From: Brucella sp. 21LCYQ03
GTDB taxonomy: Bacteria; Pseudomonadota; Alphaproteobacteria; Rhizobiales; Rhizobiaceae
NCBI RefSeq assembly: GCF_023554105.1
Contig: NZ_JAMJWE010000009.1
Coordinates: forward strand, 62,001 to 126,000
Direction of reading: 5' to 3'
DNA: 64,000 bases
Under the pieces are notes generated by a model. That model searched no databases. It was not told where the DNA came from and saw only the letters and a list, made by a program, of their open reading frames with translations. Below, one piece after another: positions 37,017 to 45,356 of the stretch (its first letter is position 1; every line of letters starts with the position of its first letter). The translations under genes and the position numbers were made by a program.

Positions 37017-37889
37017 TTAACCAACACGGCCCAAAAGCGTATGACGAATTCGCTGTGTGATCAGGTCGATGATGACGATGGTCACGATAATCAGCAGCAA
37101 AATGGCGCTGACATCGCTGTAATAGAATTGGCGGATCGACGTGATGAGTTCCTGCCCAATACCACCAGCACCCACAAAGCCCATAACCGACGCACCACGC
37201 ACATTGATTTCAAAGCGCAGCAAGCCGTAGGACGCAAAATTGGCGGCCACTTGCGGCAGCACAGCAAAGCGAATGACCTGAAAACCCGAGCCACCCGATG
37301 CGCGAATGCCTTCAACAGGTCGCATATCGATATTTTCAACCACCTCGGAAAACAGCTTGCCCAGCGCACCCGTTGTATGAAGCATCAGCGCCAGCACACC
37401 AGCCATTGGCCCAAGACCGAAAGCGATAACGAAAAGCAGCGCAAAAACGATTTCAGGAACCGTACGCAGCAGTTCCAGCCCGCGACGAACGACGAAACGC
37501 ACCGTCGAGTTGGGAGCCATATTTGATGAAGCTGCAAAACATGCGCCAAATGCGATTACACCGCCAATAAGCGTAGCGAGATAAGCAATCAGCAATGTCT
37601 CGAACAGCATTTTGAGCCAGCCGCCGATGTTCCAGTACCAATTGGCCATATCGGCCCCGAAATTGGCAATGGTGAGTTCTGGCAGGATACGCCCAAGATA
37701 ATTTGTAAAGCGGAAGAGATTTTCAGCCAATGTGCCGGGCCGAACATCGGCAACAACGGAAGCAGCAATGGCGATAACGACAAGTGCGAAAAGCAACAGC
37801 ATACCGTAGAGACGTCGTTTTCCGACTTCCCTGCGATAATCGGCAAGCAGGTTTTTTGCGCCGTTGCCGTCGAGTGAGGATACCGTCAT
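37017..37889 (-). CDS. phnE: Phosphonate ABC transporter permease (first PhnE)
   Basis: A 290-residue permease with the same plan as its neighbour: a first membrane helix (about residues 28-48), LLRTVPEIVFALLFVIAFGL as the family signature, EGIRASGGSGFQVIRFAVLP as the coupling loop and GFVGAGGIGQELITS. It is clearly paralogous to the next gene; rhizobial phn loci commonly have two permeases. A dispersed palindrome and an intrinsic terminator lie between it and phnD. Confidence 0.94.
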   Translation of the reverse strand: MTVSSLDGNGAKNLLADYRREVGKRRLYGMLLLFALVVIAIAASVVADVRPGTLAENLFRFTNYLGRILPELTIANFGADMANWYWNIGGWLKMLFETLLIAYLATLIGGVIAFGACFAASSNMAPNSTVRFVVRRGLELLRTVPEIVFALLFVIAFGLGPMAGVLALMLHTTGALGKLFSEVVENIDMRPVEGIRASGGSGFQVIRFAVLPQVAANFASYGLLRFEINVRGASVMGFVGAGGIGQELITSIRQFYYSDVSAILLLIIVTIVIIDLITQRIRHTLLGRVG

Positions 37890-37908
37890 GCGAGATTCCT
37901 TTAATCAA

Positions 37909-37955
37909 GCATGATCTTGTCCGAAAACCGGTTCCCACTTTTCGGAATCATGCTC
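37909..37955. repeat. RIME-like dispersed palindrome (copy upstream of phnE)
   Basis: GCATGATC...TCCGAAAACCGG...CTTTTCGGAATCATGC forms a two-tier stem. It is almost identical to the copy inside the phnH coding region. Confidence 0.85.
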
Positions 37956-37962
37956 TAAAAAA

Positions 37963-37989
37963 TGCCCGGAACGGGTTACGTTCCGGGCA
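37963..37989 (-). terminator. Intrinsic terminator between phnD and phnE
   Basis: Perfect 11-bp arms TGCCCGGAACG / CGTTCCGGGCA with six T residues following on the minus strand. It lies 18 bp after the phnD stop and should make phnD mRNA more abundant than phnE mRNA. Confidence 0.85.
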
Positions 37990-38007
37990 CTTCGATTGTT
38001 CTACGGA

Positions 38008-38949
38008 TTAAGACTTGCGAGCCTTGTCGTTGAACTTGAGCATCTCGATGATTGGCTCATATTCCTTGGCTTCAGTTCCTACGAACTCGAGATCTTTGCC
38101 GTCGGAAAGTGCATCGAAGCCTGCTTTGTCTTTCTTAGGCATATCGAGGAAAGCCTGCTTGATGTCGGCCTGTAGCTGTTCCGGCAAACTATTGAGAACA
38201 GCAAATGGGCCTTCAGGAAGAAAGTCCGACTTGAAGATGACGCGGAAATCATCCTTGGTCATTTCCTTGCCATTGGCATCTTTCAGAACGCCACGGCTGA
38301 CCATGCGGGTCAGGTTGGAATCGTCTTCCGAGTTCCATGAGTTTGCAGCGGCGTCTGCTGTGCCCTGTGCAAGTGCGAGCACTGCATTTTCATGGCTGCC
38401 TGCAAAGAAATTTTTGCCAAAGAACGTATCAACGCTATAGCCATCACGGTTCAGGAAGAAGCGCGGTGCGTTGTTGCCTGAAGTCGAGTTTGGATCAACC
38501 AGAGCAATTGCCTTGCCCTTCAGGTCTTCCATGGTCTTGTATGGGCTGTCATTGAGAACATAGACAACCGAATAATAGCCGTTAACGCCGGTGTTGTGAC
38601 GCTGATTGACCATAGGAGTGGTTTCAACGCCAGTCATGACAGCGCGGGCGTAAGAGGCCGGGCCATAGAATGCGATCTGGATGTTGCCAGCGCGCTGACC
38701 TTCGATCACGGCTGCATAGTCGTTAGCAACGCGCAGCGTAACCTTCGTGCCGAGTTCCTTGCCGAGATAAGCAGCGAGCGGCGCATAACGGTCGGAAGTG
38801 GTCGAAGCATTTTCAGCTGGGATCACACCCAGAACGATTTCTGGATAGTCCTTGCTCCAATCAGCAGCCTGAGCTGTGGAAGCGAGCATTGGCATGGTTA
38901 GCGTAGCTGTGAGTGCAGCAGCCGCGAGAAAGTTTCTACGGTTAAGCAT
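38008..38949 (-). CDS. phnD: Phosphonate-binding periplasmic protein
   Basis: The 313-residue binding protein of the phosphonate importer. A signal peptide with a twin-arginine-like start (MLNRRNFLAAAAL) ends near TAQAADWS. VLGVIPAENASTTSDRYAPL and the STSGNNAPRFFL stretch, where the Ser/Thr residues bind the phosphonate, are typical of PhnD. The gene follows phnC by a 57-bp gap and is followed by an intrinsic terminator, consistent with higher expression of the binding protein than the permeases. Ligand preference (for example 2-aminoethylphosphonate) cannot be judged from sequence. Confidence 0.95.
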   Translation of the reverse strand: MLNRRNFLAAAALTATLTMPMLASTAQAADWSKDYPEIVLGVIPAENASTTSDRYAPLAAYLGKELGTKVTLRVANDYAAVIEGQRAGNIQIAFYGPASYARAVMTGVETTPMVNQRHNTGVNGYYSVVYVLNDSPYKTMEDLKGKAIALVDPNSTSGNNAPRFFLNRDGYSVDTFFGKNFFAGSHENAVLALAQGTADAAANSWNSEDDSNLTRMVSRGVLKDANGKEMTKDDFRVIFKSDFLPEGPFAVLNSLPEQLQADIKQAFLDMPKKDKAGFDALSDGKDLEFVGTEAKEYEPIIEMLKFNDKARKS

Positions 38950-39006
38950 AGGTATCTCCTGTTAATCCCCGATTTTAGGAAGGTGTTTTTCCGAAGCTTT
39001 ATTTGC

Positions 39007-39852
39007 TCAGGCGGAAATTTGGCGCAGTATGGCTTCAGCTGACTGCGGAACTGGCCCCGAAACTAGTCCGGGAATCGGCATTGTTTCGCCCTGCTCATCA
39101 GCGTCGATGACGTCAGCGGCTTCCATGCCGTAAAGGTCGCGTGATGCCATATCGGTCAGCATCGACGGCGTGCCACGGAATACGATCTTGCCAGCAGACA
39201 TGCCGACGAGGCGGTCGCAATAGCTGCGCGCAATATCAAGCGAGTGCAGATTGCAAAGAACAGTAATGCCATATTCGCGATTAATTCGACGCAACGCGTC
39301 CATGACGCTGCGGGTATTGCGCGGATCAAGCGATGCAATCGGCTCATCTGCGAGAATAATGCGTGGCTGCTGAACAAGCGCACGGGCAATCGCTACGCGC
39401 TGCTGCTGACCGCCGGAAAGCTCGTCGGCGCGATGCGCTGCAAGATGCGCAATATCGAATTGCTGCAACGCCGAAAGAGCGATCAGACGCTCTTCATCGC
39501 TCCAGATACGCAGGAGCGATTTTGGTGTCGAAACGTAGTTCAGACGACCCATCAGAACATTGGTCAAAACATCAAGACGATCGACCAGATTGAAATGCTG
39601 AAAAATCATCGCGCATTGTGCACGCCAGTCACGCAACCCCGAACCCTTGAGACCGGTAACGTCGCGACCATCCCAGTGAATTGTTCCCTCTGAAGGCTCA
39701 ACAAGGCGATTGATCATACGCAGCAGCGTCGATTTACCAGCACCCGAGCGACCAATAATTCCAACAAACGTGCCCGGCTCGATCTCGAGGTCAACGCCCG
39801 AAACCGCCACCTTATCATTATAGCGGCGCGTTACGCCTTGCAGTCGAAGCAT
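39007..39852 (-). CDS. phnC: Phosphonate ABC transporter ATPase
   Basis: Energises phosphonate uptake. The 281-residue protein has Walker [11 protein letters not shown]-loop [13 protein letters not shown], signature [13 protein letters not shown], Walker [13 protein letters not shown] and H-loop NLHSLD. The [14 protein letters not shown] and [18 protein letters not shown] segments are typical of PhnC. It begins the phnCDEE transport unit, which has its own upstream region with a Pho-box-like triple repeat. Confidence 0.96.
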   Translation of the reverse strand: MLRLQGVTRRYNDKVAVSGVDLEIEPGTFVGIIGRSGAGKSTLLRMINRLVEPSEGTIHWDGRDVTGLKGSGLRDWRAQCAMIFQHFNLVDRLDVLTNVLMGRLNYVSTPKSLLRIWSDEERLIALSALQQFDIAHLAAHRADELSGGQQQRVAIARALVQQPRIILADEPIASLDPRNTRSVMDALRRINREYGITVLCNLHSLDIARSYCDRLVGMSAGKIVFRGTPSMLTDMASRDLYGMEAADVIDADEQGETMPIPGLVSGPVPQSAEAILRQISA

Positions 39853-39888
39853 GAATTAATCTCCATTCATGCTCACTATCGATCCGTT

Positions 39889-39917
39889 CAATGACACAGC
39901 AATGAACGGACAATGAC
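39889..39917 (-). promoter_or_regulatory. Pho-box-like triple direct repeat upstream of phnC
   Basis: CAATGAC-type heptamers begin at 39889, 39900 and 39911 on the plus strand, an exact 11-bp period. On the minus strand the units read ACGTCAT, CGTTCAT and GTGTCAT, each within one or two bases of CTGTCAT, with four-base spacers. It lies 37-65 bp upstream of the phnC start. Confidence 0.6.
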
Positions 39918-39954
39918 GTTTGTGTAAACTTAAAAACCACCCAGACTATTTCAT

Positions 39955-40542
39955 CTAAGTATTTGTTTTTAATTTTATTTTTTTCAAATGCTCGAGAAAT
40001 GCCTCTATGGAAATAGCGACTTCACCTGAATTGTCTATTATGACGACATCGTCTGCACCGTCATCGAAGCTCACTTCGCGCTTAAGTCGCAAAGCGATTT
40101 CTTCTCGACTTTCACGTCTGCGCGATGCAAGCCGCTCTGCAAGTACTTCCGGCCTGGCCGAAATGACGACCACGGACCGTTCCGAATAAAGCCTGCGAAT
40201 TTCGCTCAGAACACGGCGTGAGACATTGGCAATCACGACGATACCGTCGGCGATTTCATCATCAAGCGATTTCGGCAATCCATAGCTCAGGCCATGCGCC
40301 TGCCAGTGCAGCGCGAAAGCACCCTCGCCTGCGGCTTTTGTAAATGCTGTCTCATCCAGACTGTCGTGATCTTCCGTGCCCGGCATTTGCGGACGCGTGA
40401 TGATCCGGCGCACAAAATGAAACCGCGTGTCGCCCGCAAGAGCCACACGCGCTGCATCCATAATCGTGTCTTTGCCGGCCCCGCTGGGGCCGACAACGGC
40501 AACGAAACAGCCTTGCGGCGTATCGGATTGCATCTGCATCAA
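39955..40542 (-). CDS. phnN: Ribose 1,5-bisphosphate phosphokinase
   Basis: Phosphorylates ribose 1,5-bisphosphate to PRPP, salvaging the ribose product of C-P lyase. The 195-residue protein resembles guanylate kinase: P-loop VVGPSGAGKDTIMDAARV, then FVRRIITRP and the AFALHWQAHGLSYG substrate region. It overlaps phnM by four bases (ATGA). It is the last gene of the catabolic unit, ahead of the separate transport unit. Confidence 0.93.
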   Translation of the reverse strand: MMQMQSDTPQGCFVAVVGPSGAGKDTIMDAARVALAGDTRFHFVRRIITRPQMPGTEDHDSLDETAFTKAAGEGAFALHWQAHGLSYGLPKSLDDEIADGIVVIANVSRRVLSEIRRLYSERSVVVISARPEVLAERLASRRRESREEIALRLKREVSFDDGADDVVIIDNSGEVAISIEAFLEHLKKIKLKTNT

Positions 40543-41678
40543 AGCACCCGTTCGCCTTCGCGCCAGACAGTGCGCACAACCGGAATTGCACCTTTCGGAC
40601 GCACGCGAACCAGATCGGCACGCTTTCCGATAGCGATCTCACCACGATCATCCATCGCCATAGCATCCGCAGGATTTTTGGTCACAAGGCGGATTGCGTC
40701 TGGAAGCGCAACCGGACGTTCGCCTGAGGCAAGACCAAAAGCCGACTGAATGAGGCTGAACGGAATATAATCCGAAGACAGAATGTCGAGGCTGCCATTA
40801 TCGACGAGATCGCGCGCAGCGATATTGCCAGAATGCGAACCACCGCGAACAATATTCGGCGCGCCCATCAGGATTGAAAGACCAGCACCTTTTGAAGCGC
40901 TTGCCGCTTCCATTGTTGTTGGAAACTCGGCGATCCGTACACCATGGTCGAGTGATTCATCTACATGCGCGCTGGTCGCATCATCATGGCTGGCCAGCAC
41001 GATGCTGCGCGCTGCTGCCAGTTCGGCAATAGCGCGACGATGTTTGGCCGAATAGGCGTCCGAATCCGCCATACGCTTCTCACAATGCACCCGGAACTCC
41101 TCATCCGTGAGCTTCATCTTGCGCATGTAATAAGTGCGATACGTATTAAGATCAACGAATTGACGCTGTCCCGGTGCATGATCCATCAGCGAAGCGAGTT
41201 TAACGCGGTCATCCCCTGCGAAAAGCTCGAATGTTTCAAGGCAATCTGCTGAGGATACTTCGCAACGCAGGTGCAGAAAGTGGTCTGCACGCAGGCGATT
41301 TTCGCGAACACCACTTTCGATGGCGTCCGCTAGCATCCGCATATCCTTGCCCACGAAGTCACGGTCATAATCAGAACCAACGCGCATCGCATCGAAAACT
41401 GTCGTAATGCCCGATGCTGCAACCTGCGCATCATGCGCCTGAACCGCTGCATCGACATTCCAGCGTACCTTTGGACGCGGCGCGTAATGGCTTTCCAGCT
41501 GATCGGTATGCAGCTCGATGAGGCCCGGAATGACATAATCGCCATCCATGTCATCGCCGCCATTGGTGTTGCCTTGATCAATGGCTGCAATTTTGCCATC
41601 ACGGATCAGGATTGAACCGGTAACAATCTCATCGGCAAGCACGATCTGCGCGTTTTTCAGCAGCATTTCCTGTGTCAT
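40539..41678 (-). CDS. phnM: Alpha-D-ribose 1-methylphosphonate 5-triphosphate diphosphatase
   Basis: Removes pyrophosphate from the triphosphorylated C-P lyase intermediate to give the 5-phosphate substrate of PhnJ. The 379-residue amidohydrolase shows metal-binding ELHTDQLESHYAPRP early, HDAQVAASGITTVFDA, later LASHDDATSAHVDES and MGAPNIVRGGSHSGN, all PhnM hallmarks. It is 15 bp downstream of phnL and overlaps phnN by four bases. Confidence 0.96.
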   Translation of the reverse strand: MTQEMLLKNAQIVLADEIVTGSILIRDGKIAAIDQGNTNGGDDMDGDYVIPGLIELHTDQLESHYAPRPKVRWNVDAAVQAHDAQVAASGITTVFDAMRVGSDYDRDFVGKDMRMLADAIESGVRENRLRADHFLHLRCEVSSADCLETFELFAGDDRVKLASLMDHAPGQRQFVDLNTYRTYYMRKMKLTDEEFRVHCEKRMADSDAYSAKHRRAIAELAAARSIVLASHDDATSAHVDESLDHGVRIAEFPTTMEAASASKGAGLSILMGAPNIVRGGSHSGNIAARDLVDNGSLDILSSDYIPFSLIQSAFGLASGERPVALPDAIRLVTKNPADAMAMDDRGEIAIGKRADLVRVRPKGAIPVVRTVWREGERVL

Positions 41679-41693
41679 AATTGGTCTTTCTGT

Positions 41694-42413
41694 TCAGGCC
41701 GCAATTTTGGGAGAAAAAGAGGTTACGTCGATAATGCGATCCGCAACCTTTTCACGCACATCTTCATCATGGAAAATGCCGAGCATTGCGACGCCCTGCG
41801 CTTTCTTGGCCTTGATGAGATCAACAACGACTGCCCGGTTTCTGGCATCAAGCGAAGCGGTCGGCTCATCGAGCAGCAACACCGGATGATCTGTGATAAA
41901 ACCACGAGCAATATTCACGCGCTGTTGTTCGCCACCGGAAAAAGTTGCTGGCGGCAACGCCCACAATCGCTCTGGTAGATTAAGCTGTGCCAGCAATTCG
42001 CTCGCACGATTGCGAGCAGCATCGCGATCAATGCCACGAGCCACGAGTGGCTCAGCGACGACATCAATTGCCGACACGCGTGGCAATGTGCGCAGGAACT
42101 GGCTGACATAGCCAATCGTATCACGCCGAACGGCCAGGACTTCGCGCGGATCAGCGGTAGCGAGATCAACCATGCGATCTTCGTGGCGAATGAGGATCGA
42201 ACCTGCATTCACGGCGTAATTGCCATAAACCATCTTGAGGATGGAGCTTTTACCGGCGCCGGAAGGACCGCCAAGCACAGCGCATTTGCCTGCTTCGAGA
42301 TTGAAGTCAACGTGACTGACGACCGGCAATTGAATACCGCCCTGCAAATGCATCGTGAATGTTTTCGCCAAACCGGACACGGCCAGCGGAGAGGATGGGT
42401 TAACTTGTGTCAT
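41694..42413 (-). CDS. phnL: C-P lyase system ABC-like ATPase
   Basis: A soluble ABC-type ATPase of 239 residues belonging to the C-P lyase system, required for phosphonate breakdown although not a transporter. It has GGPSGAGKSSILKMVYGNY as Walker A, FSGGEQQRVNIARGF as signature and VLLLDEPTASLDARNR as Walker B. The PhnL-specific YVSQFLRTLPRVSAIDVVAE is present. A 164-bp gap with two palindromic repeats separates it from phnK. Confidence 0.95.
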   Translation of the reverse strand: MTQVNPSSPLAVSGLAKTFTMHLQGGIQLPVVSHVDFNLEAGKCAVLGGPSGAGKSSILKMVYGNYAVNAGSILIRHEDRMVDLATADPREVLAVRRDTIGYVSQFLRTLPRVSAIDVVAEPLVARGIDRDAARNRASELLAQLNLPERLWALPPATFSGGEQQRVNIARGFITDHPVLLLDEPTASLDARNRAVVVDLIKAKKAQGVAMLGIFHDEDVREKVADRIIDVTSFSPKIAA

Positions 42414-42477
42414 TTCTCACCTCACGCATGAAGTTTCGCTAATTTACGAACAACACGCTGCAATCCAATTTTTCACT

Positions 42478-42518
42478 AGAGCGCGTTTCGATCTGATTGA
42501 ATCAGATCGGCGCTCTAA
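42478..42518. repeat. Dispersed palindrome between phnL and phnK
   Basis: AGAGCGCGTTTCGATCTGAT continues into its near-complement ATCAGATCGGCGCTCT. The copy at 30841-30883 is related. Confidence 0.8.
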
Positions 42519-42531
42519 CTCCTTTTACTTT

Positions 42532-42580
42532 GAGCATAATCTTATCGATCCTCGTTAAACGAAGGTCGGATTATGCTCTA
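42532..42580. repeat. Second dispersed palindrome, overlapping the phnK stop codon
   Basis: GAGCATAATC...CCTCGTTAAACGAAGG...GGATTATGCTC is a two-tier palindrome. Its right edge supplies the TAG stop codon of phnK (42580-42578). Confidence 0.8.
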
Positions 42581-43354
42581 AACCTGCAGAATGGATGAAA
42601 CGAGCAGTTGCGTATAAGGCGCTTGCGGGTCATCCAAAACGCGGTCGGTCAGGCCCTGTTCGACAATATGGCCGTCTTTCATGACCATGATGCGATGGGA
42701 CAGAAGACGCGCCACTGCGAGATCGTGGGTAACGATGACGACCGAAAGGCCGAGATCGCTCACCAGACCGCGCAGCAAGTCGAGAAGACGCGCTTGGACA
42801 GACACGTCGAGACCACCGGTCGGCTCATCCATGAAAACAAGACGCGGGGCCGTCACCAGATTACGGGCAATCTGCAAACGCTGACGCATACCGCCCGAAA
42901 AAGCGCGGGGCTGGTCGTCAATACGATCAACTGCGATTTCCACACGTCCAAGCCAATCGGTCGCCGTGTTGCGGATATTGCCATAATGGCGCTCGCCAAC
43001 AGCCATCAGCCGTTCGCCGACATTGGCACCCGCCGAAACAGTCATGCGCAGACCATCGGCAGGATTCTGATGCACGAAGCCCCAGTCCGTCCGCATCAGA
43101 AGCCGGCGTTCAGCCTCTCCGATCTTGTAAAGGTCGCGGAACTCACCATCACGCATGCGATATTCCACACTGCCCGATGTCGGCTCCAGGCGTGTCGCCA
43201 GACAGTTCAACAAGGTTGTCTTACCCGAACCGGATTCACCGACGATGGCCAGCACTTCGCCCGGCCACAGCGAAAAATCGATATCTGCACAACCGCGACG
43301 GCTGCCGTAAAATTTTGAAAGATTACTGACTTTCAGCAGAGGTTGATCGCTCAT
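42578..43354 (-). CDS. phnK: C-P lyase system ABC-like ATPase
   Basis: The ABC-type ATPase that docks on the PhnJ face of the PhnGHIJ core complex and assists its activity, 258 residues. It resembles peptide-transporter ATPases: VGESGSGKTTLLNCLATRLE, DWGFVHQNPADGLRM as Q-loop, FSGGMRQRLQIARNL as signature and LVFMDEPTGGLDVSV. It overlaps phnJ by four bases. Its stop codon lies in the edge of a palindromic repeat, hinting that the original C-terminus may have been altered by insertion of the element. Confidence 0.95.
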   Translation of the reverse strand: MSDQPLLKVSNLSKFYGSRRGCADIDFSLWPGEVLAIVGESGSGKTTLLNCLATRLEPTSGSVEYRMRDGEFRDLYKIGEAERRLLMRTDWGFVHQNPADGLRMTVSAGANVGERLMAVGERHYGNIRNTATDWLGRVEIAVDRIDDQPRAFSGGMRQRLQIARNLVTAPRLVFMDEPTGGLDVSVQARLLDLLRGLVSDLGLSVVIVTHDLAVARLLSHRIMVMKDGHIVEQGLTDRVLDDPQAPYTQLLVSSILQV

Positions 43355-44229
43355 TCTGCAGCCTCCTTATTCGCGGCCAGATGACCAAAGTGCCCCTTGG
43401 CCTGACGATCTTCGCAATAATCGGTATCCGAGCAGACAAACATTGAGCCGCCACGATCATCGAGCACAACTTCGTCGAGATAGACGCCGCGTGCGCCACA
43501 CAATGCGCAAGGCTCCTTGAATTTCTGCACCTCAAACGGGTGATCCTCAAAATCGAGGCTCACGACATTTGTGTAAGGCGGCACGGCATAGATGCGCTTT
43601 TCACGACCGGCACCAAAAAGCTGCAAAGCTGGCGACATATGCATCTTCGGATTGTCGAACTTGGGCGTCGGCGATGGTGCCATGACATAGCGCCCTTCGA
43701 TCATAACGGGATAATCATAGGTCTTGGCAATGTGGCCGTGGCGCGCAATATCCTCGTAAAGCTTCACATGCATGAGGCCATATTCAGCAAGCGCGTGCAT
43801 CTTGCGCGTTTCGGTTTCGCGCGGTTCCAGAAAACGCAGCGGTTCAGGAATTGGCACCTGATAGACAATCACCTGCCCTTCGCTCAGCGGATATTCCGGA
43901 ATGCGATGACGTGTCTGGATGATAGTCGCCTCTCCCGTATGGGTGGTGACGGCAACATTCGCAGTCTTCTGGAAGAATGCTCGGATAGAAACGGCGTTGG
44001 TCGTATCGTCAGCACCCTGATCGATAACCTTCAGCACGTCATTCTGACCGAGGATCGCCGCCGTCACCTGCACGCCGCCAGTACCCCAGCCATAAGGCAT
44101 CGGCATTTCACGGCTTGCGAACGGAACCTGATAACCCGGAATAGCAATGGCTTTCAGGATAGCACGACGGATCATCCGCTTTGTCTGCTCGTCCAGATAG
44201 GCAAAATTGTAATTGGCTAAATCGCTCAT
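43351..44229 (-). CDS. phnJ: Alpha-D-ribose 1-methylphosphonate 5-phosphate C-P lyase
   Basis: The radical-SAM enzyme that cleaves the carbon-phosphorus bond. The cysteine motif CX2CX21CX5C (CALCGAR...FVCSDTDYC) matches the E. coli spacing. The N-terminus NYNFAYLDEQTKRMIRRAIL places Gly32 in IPGYQVPF, the residue that carries the glycyl radical. The frame is open upstream, but ATG 44229 gives a four-base overlap with phnI and the family N-terminus (about 292 residues). The PhnGHIJ core genes are all present and intact. Confidence 0.97.
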   Translation of the reverse strand: MSDLANYNFAYLDEQTKRMIRRAILKAIAIPGYQVPFASREMPMPYGWGTGGVQVTAAILGQNDVLKVIDQGADDTTNAVSIRAFFQKTANVAVTTHTGEATIIQTRHRIPEYPLSEGQVIVYQVPIPEPLRFLEPRETETRKMHALAEYGLMHVKLYEDIARHGHIAKTYDYPVMIEGRYVMAPSPTPKFDNPKMHMSPALQLFGAGREKRIYAVPPYTNVVSLDFEDHPFEVQKFKEPCALCGARGVYLDEVVLDDRGGSMFVCSDTDYCEDRQAKGHFGHLAANKEAAE

Positions 44230-45353
44230 TCTGCTGCTTCCTTGCCTTCGGCAATATCGGCTGCTGCTTCCTTGCTCTGGTTCTGCGTTTCCGCATATTC
44301 CGCGCGCATACGGCGGATGAGATCGAGCTCGGCCTGAAAGTCCACGTAATGGGGCAATTTCAGATGCTCGACGAAGCCGGTCGACTGCACATTGTCGGAA
44401 TGGCAAATGACAAATTCTTCGTCCTGCGCGGGTGCTGTCACATCCGCATCGAATTCACGAACGCGAAGTGCACGGTCGCAAAGCGACATCGACATGGCTT
44501 TGCGCTCGCTCTGTCCGAACACCAGACCATAGCCACGGGTGAACTGCGGCGCCTGCCTGGCCGAACCTTTGAACTGGCTCACCATCTGGCATTCGGTCAG
44601 CTGGACACGGCCAAGCGAAACGGCAAAGCCAAGCTCTGGTACATCGAACTCAACCTCCACCTCACCAATGCGGATTTCACCGACAAATGGATGCGTGTTG
44701 CCGTAACCGCGTTGCGTGGAATACCCCAGCGCCAGCAGGAAGCCTTCATCACCGCGCGCCAAAGCCTGCAAGCGCAGATCGCGCGGCATCGGGAACGTCC
44801 ACGGCTCGCGGGTAAGATCGCCCGGCTCATGCCCTTCCGGCATTGCACCATCTTCTTCGATCATGCCGTTGACACCGAGAATATCGGTCACGCGTGGCGT
44901 TTCTTCAGGCTCAGTCACACGCACTTCCGGCTCGGGAACACTGACATCACCCGCCAGTTCCGGATCAAGCAGACGATGCGTATAGTCAAATGTCGGTCCC
45001 AACAGCTGCCCGCCGGGCAGGTCTTTATAGGTGGCCGAAATGCGGCGTTCGATCCGCATATTTGCGGTCTCAAGTGGTAGCGAATAGCCAAAACGCGGCA
45101 AGGTTGTTCGGTAGGCACGAACCAGAAAGATTGCCTCGATCAGATCGCCACGCGACTGGCGCACGGCAAGGGCTGCGAGTTCCCGGTCATAAAGCGAACC
45201 TTCGGCCATGACGCGATCAACGGCGAGACCCAGCTGTTCGGCAATCTGATCAAGACGCAGTGCTGGAACCGAACGATCACCACGACGACGATCATCAAGC
45301 AGACGGTGGGCATTGCGGATGGCGGTTTCACCGCCCTTTACGGCAACATACAT
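44226..45353 (-). CDS. phnI: C-P lyase core subunit, nucleosidase-type
   Basis: With PhnG, H and L, PhnI displaces adenine from ATP to attach the phosphonate to ribose; PhnI alone has nucleosidase activity. The 375-residue protein starts MYVAVKGGETAIRNAHRLLD, matching the family, and contains RIERRISATYKDLPGGQLLG and LLALGYSTQRGYGNTHPFVG. LPHYVDFQAELDLIRRMR lies near the end. The C-terminal tail repeats KEAA-type residues. It starts three bases after phnH and overlaps phnJ by four. Confidence 0.96.
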   Translation of the reverse strand: MYVAVKGGETAIRNAHRLLDDRRRGDRSVPALRLDQIAEQLGLAVDRVMAEGSLYDRELAALAVRQSRGDLIEAIFLVRAYRTTLPRFGYSLPLETANMRIERRISATYKDLPGGQLLGPTFDYTHRLLDPELAGDVSVPEPEVRVTEPEETPRVTDILGVNGMIEEDGAMPEGHEPGDLTREPWTFPMPRDLRLQALARGDEGFLLALGYSTQRGYGNTHPFVGEIRIGEVEVEFDVPELGFAVSLGRVQLTECQMVSQFKGSARQAPQFTRGYGLVFGQSERKAMSMSLCDRALRVREFDADVTAPAQDEEFVICHSDNVQSTGFVEHLKLPHYVDFQAELDLIRRMRAEYAETQNQSKEAAADIAEGKEAAE

Positions 45354-45356
45354 GGA

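Noticed and set aside
44181-45080. Long plus-strand frame antisense to phnI
   Set aside because: phnI is unmistakable on the minus strand and the antisense product has no recognisable features.
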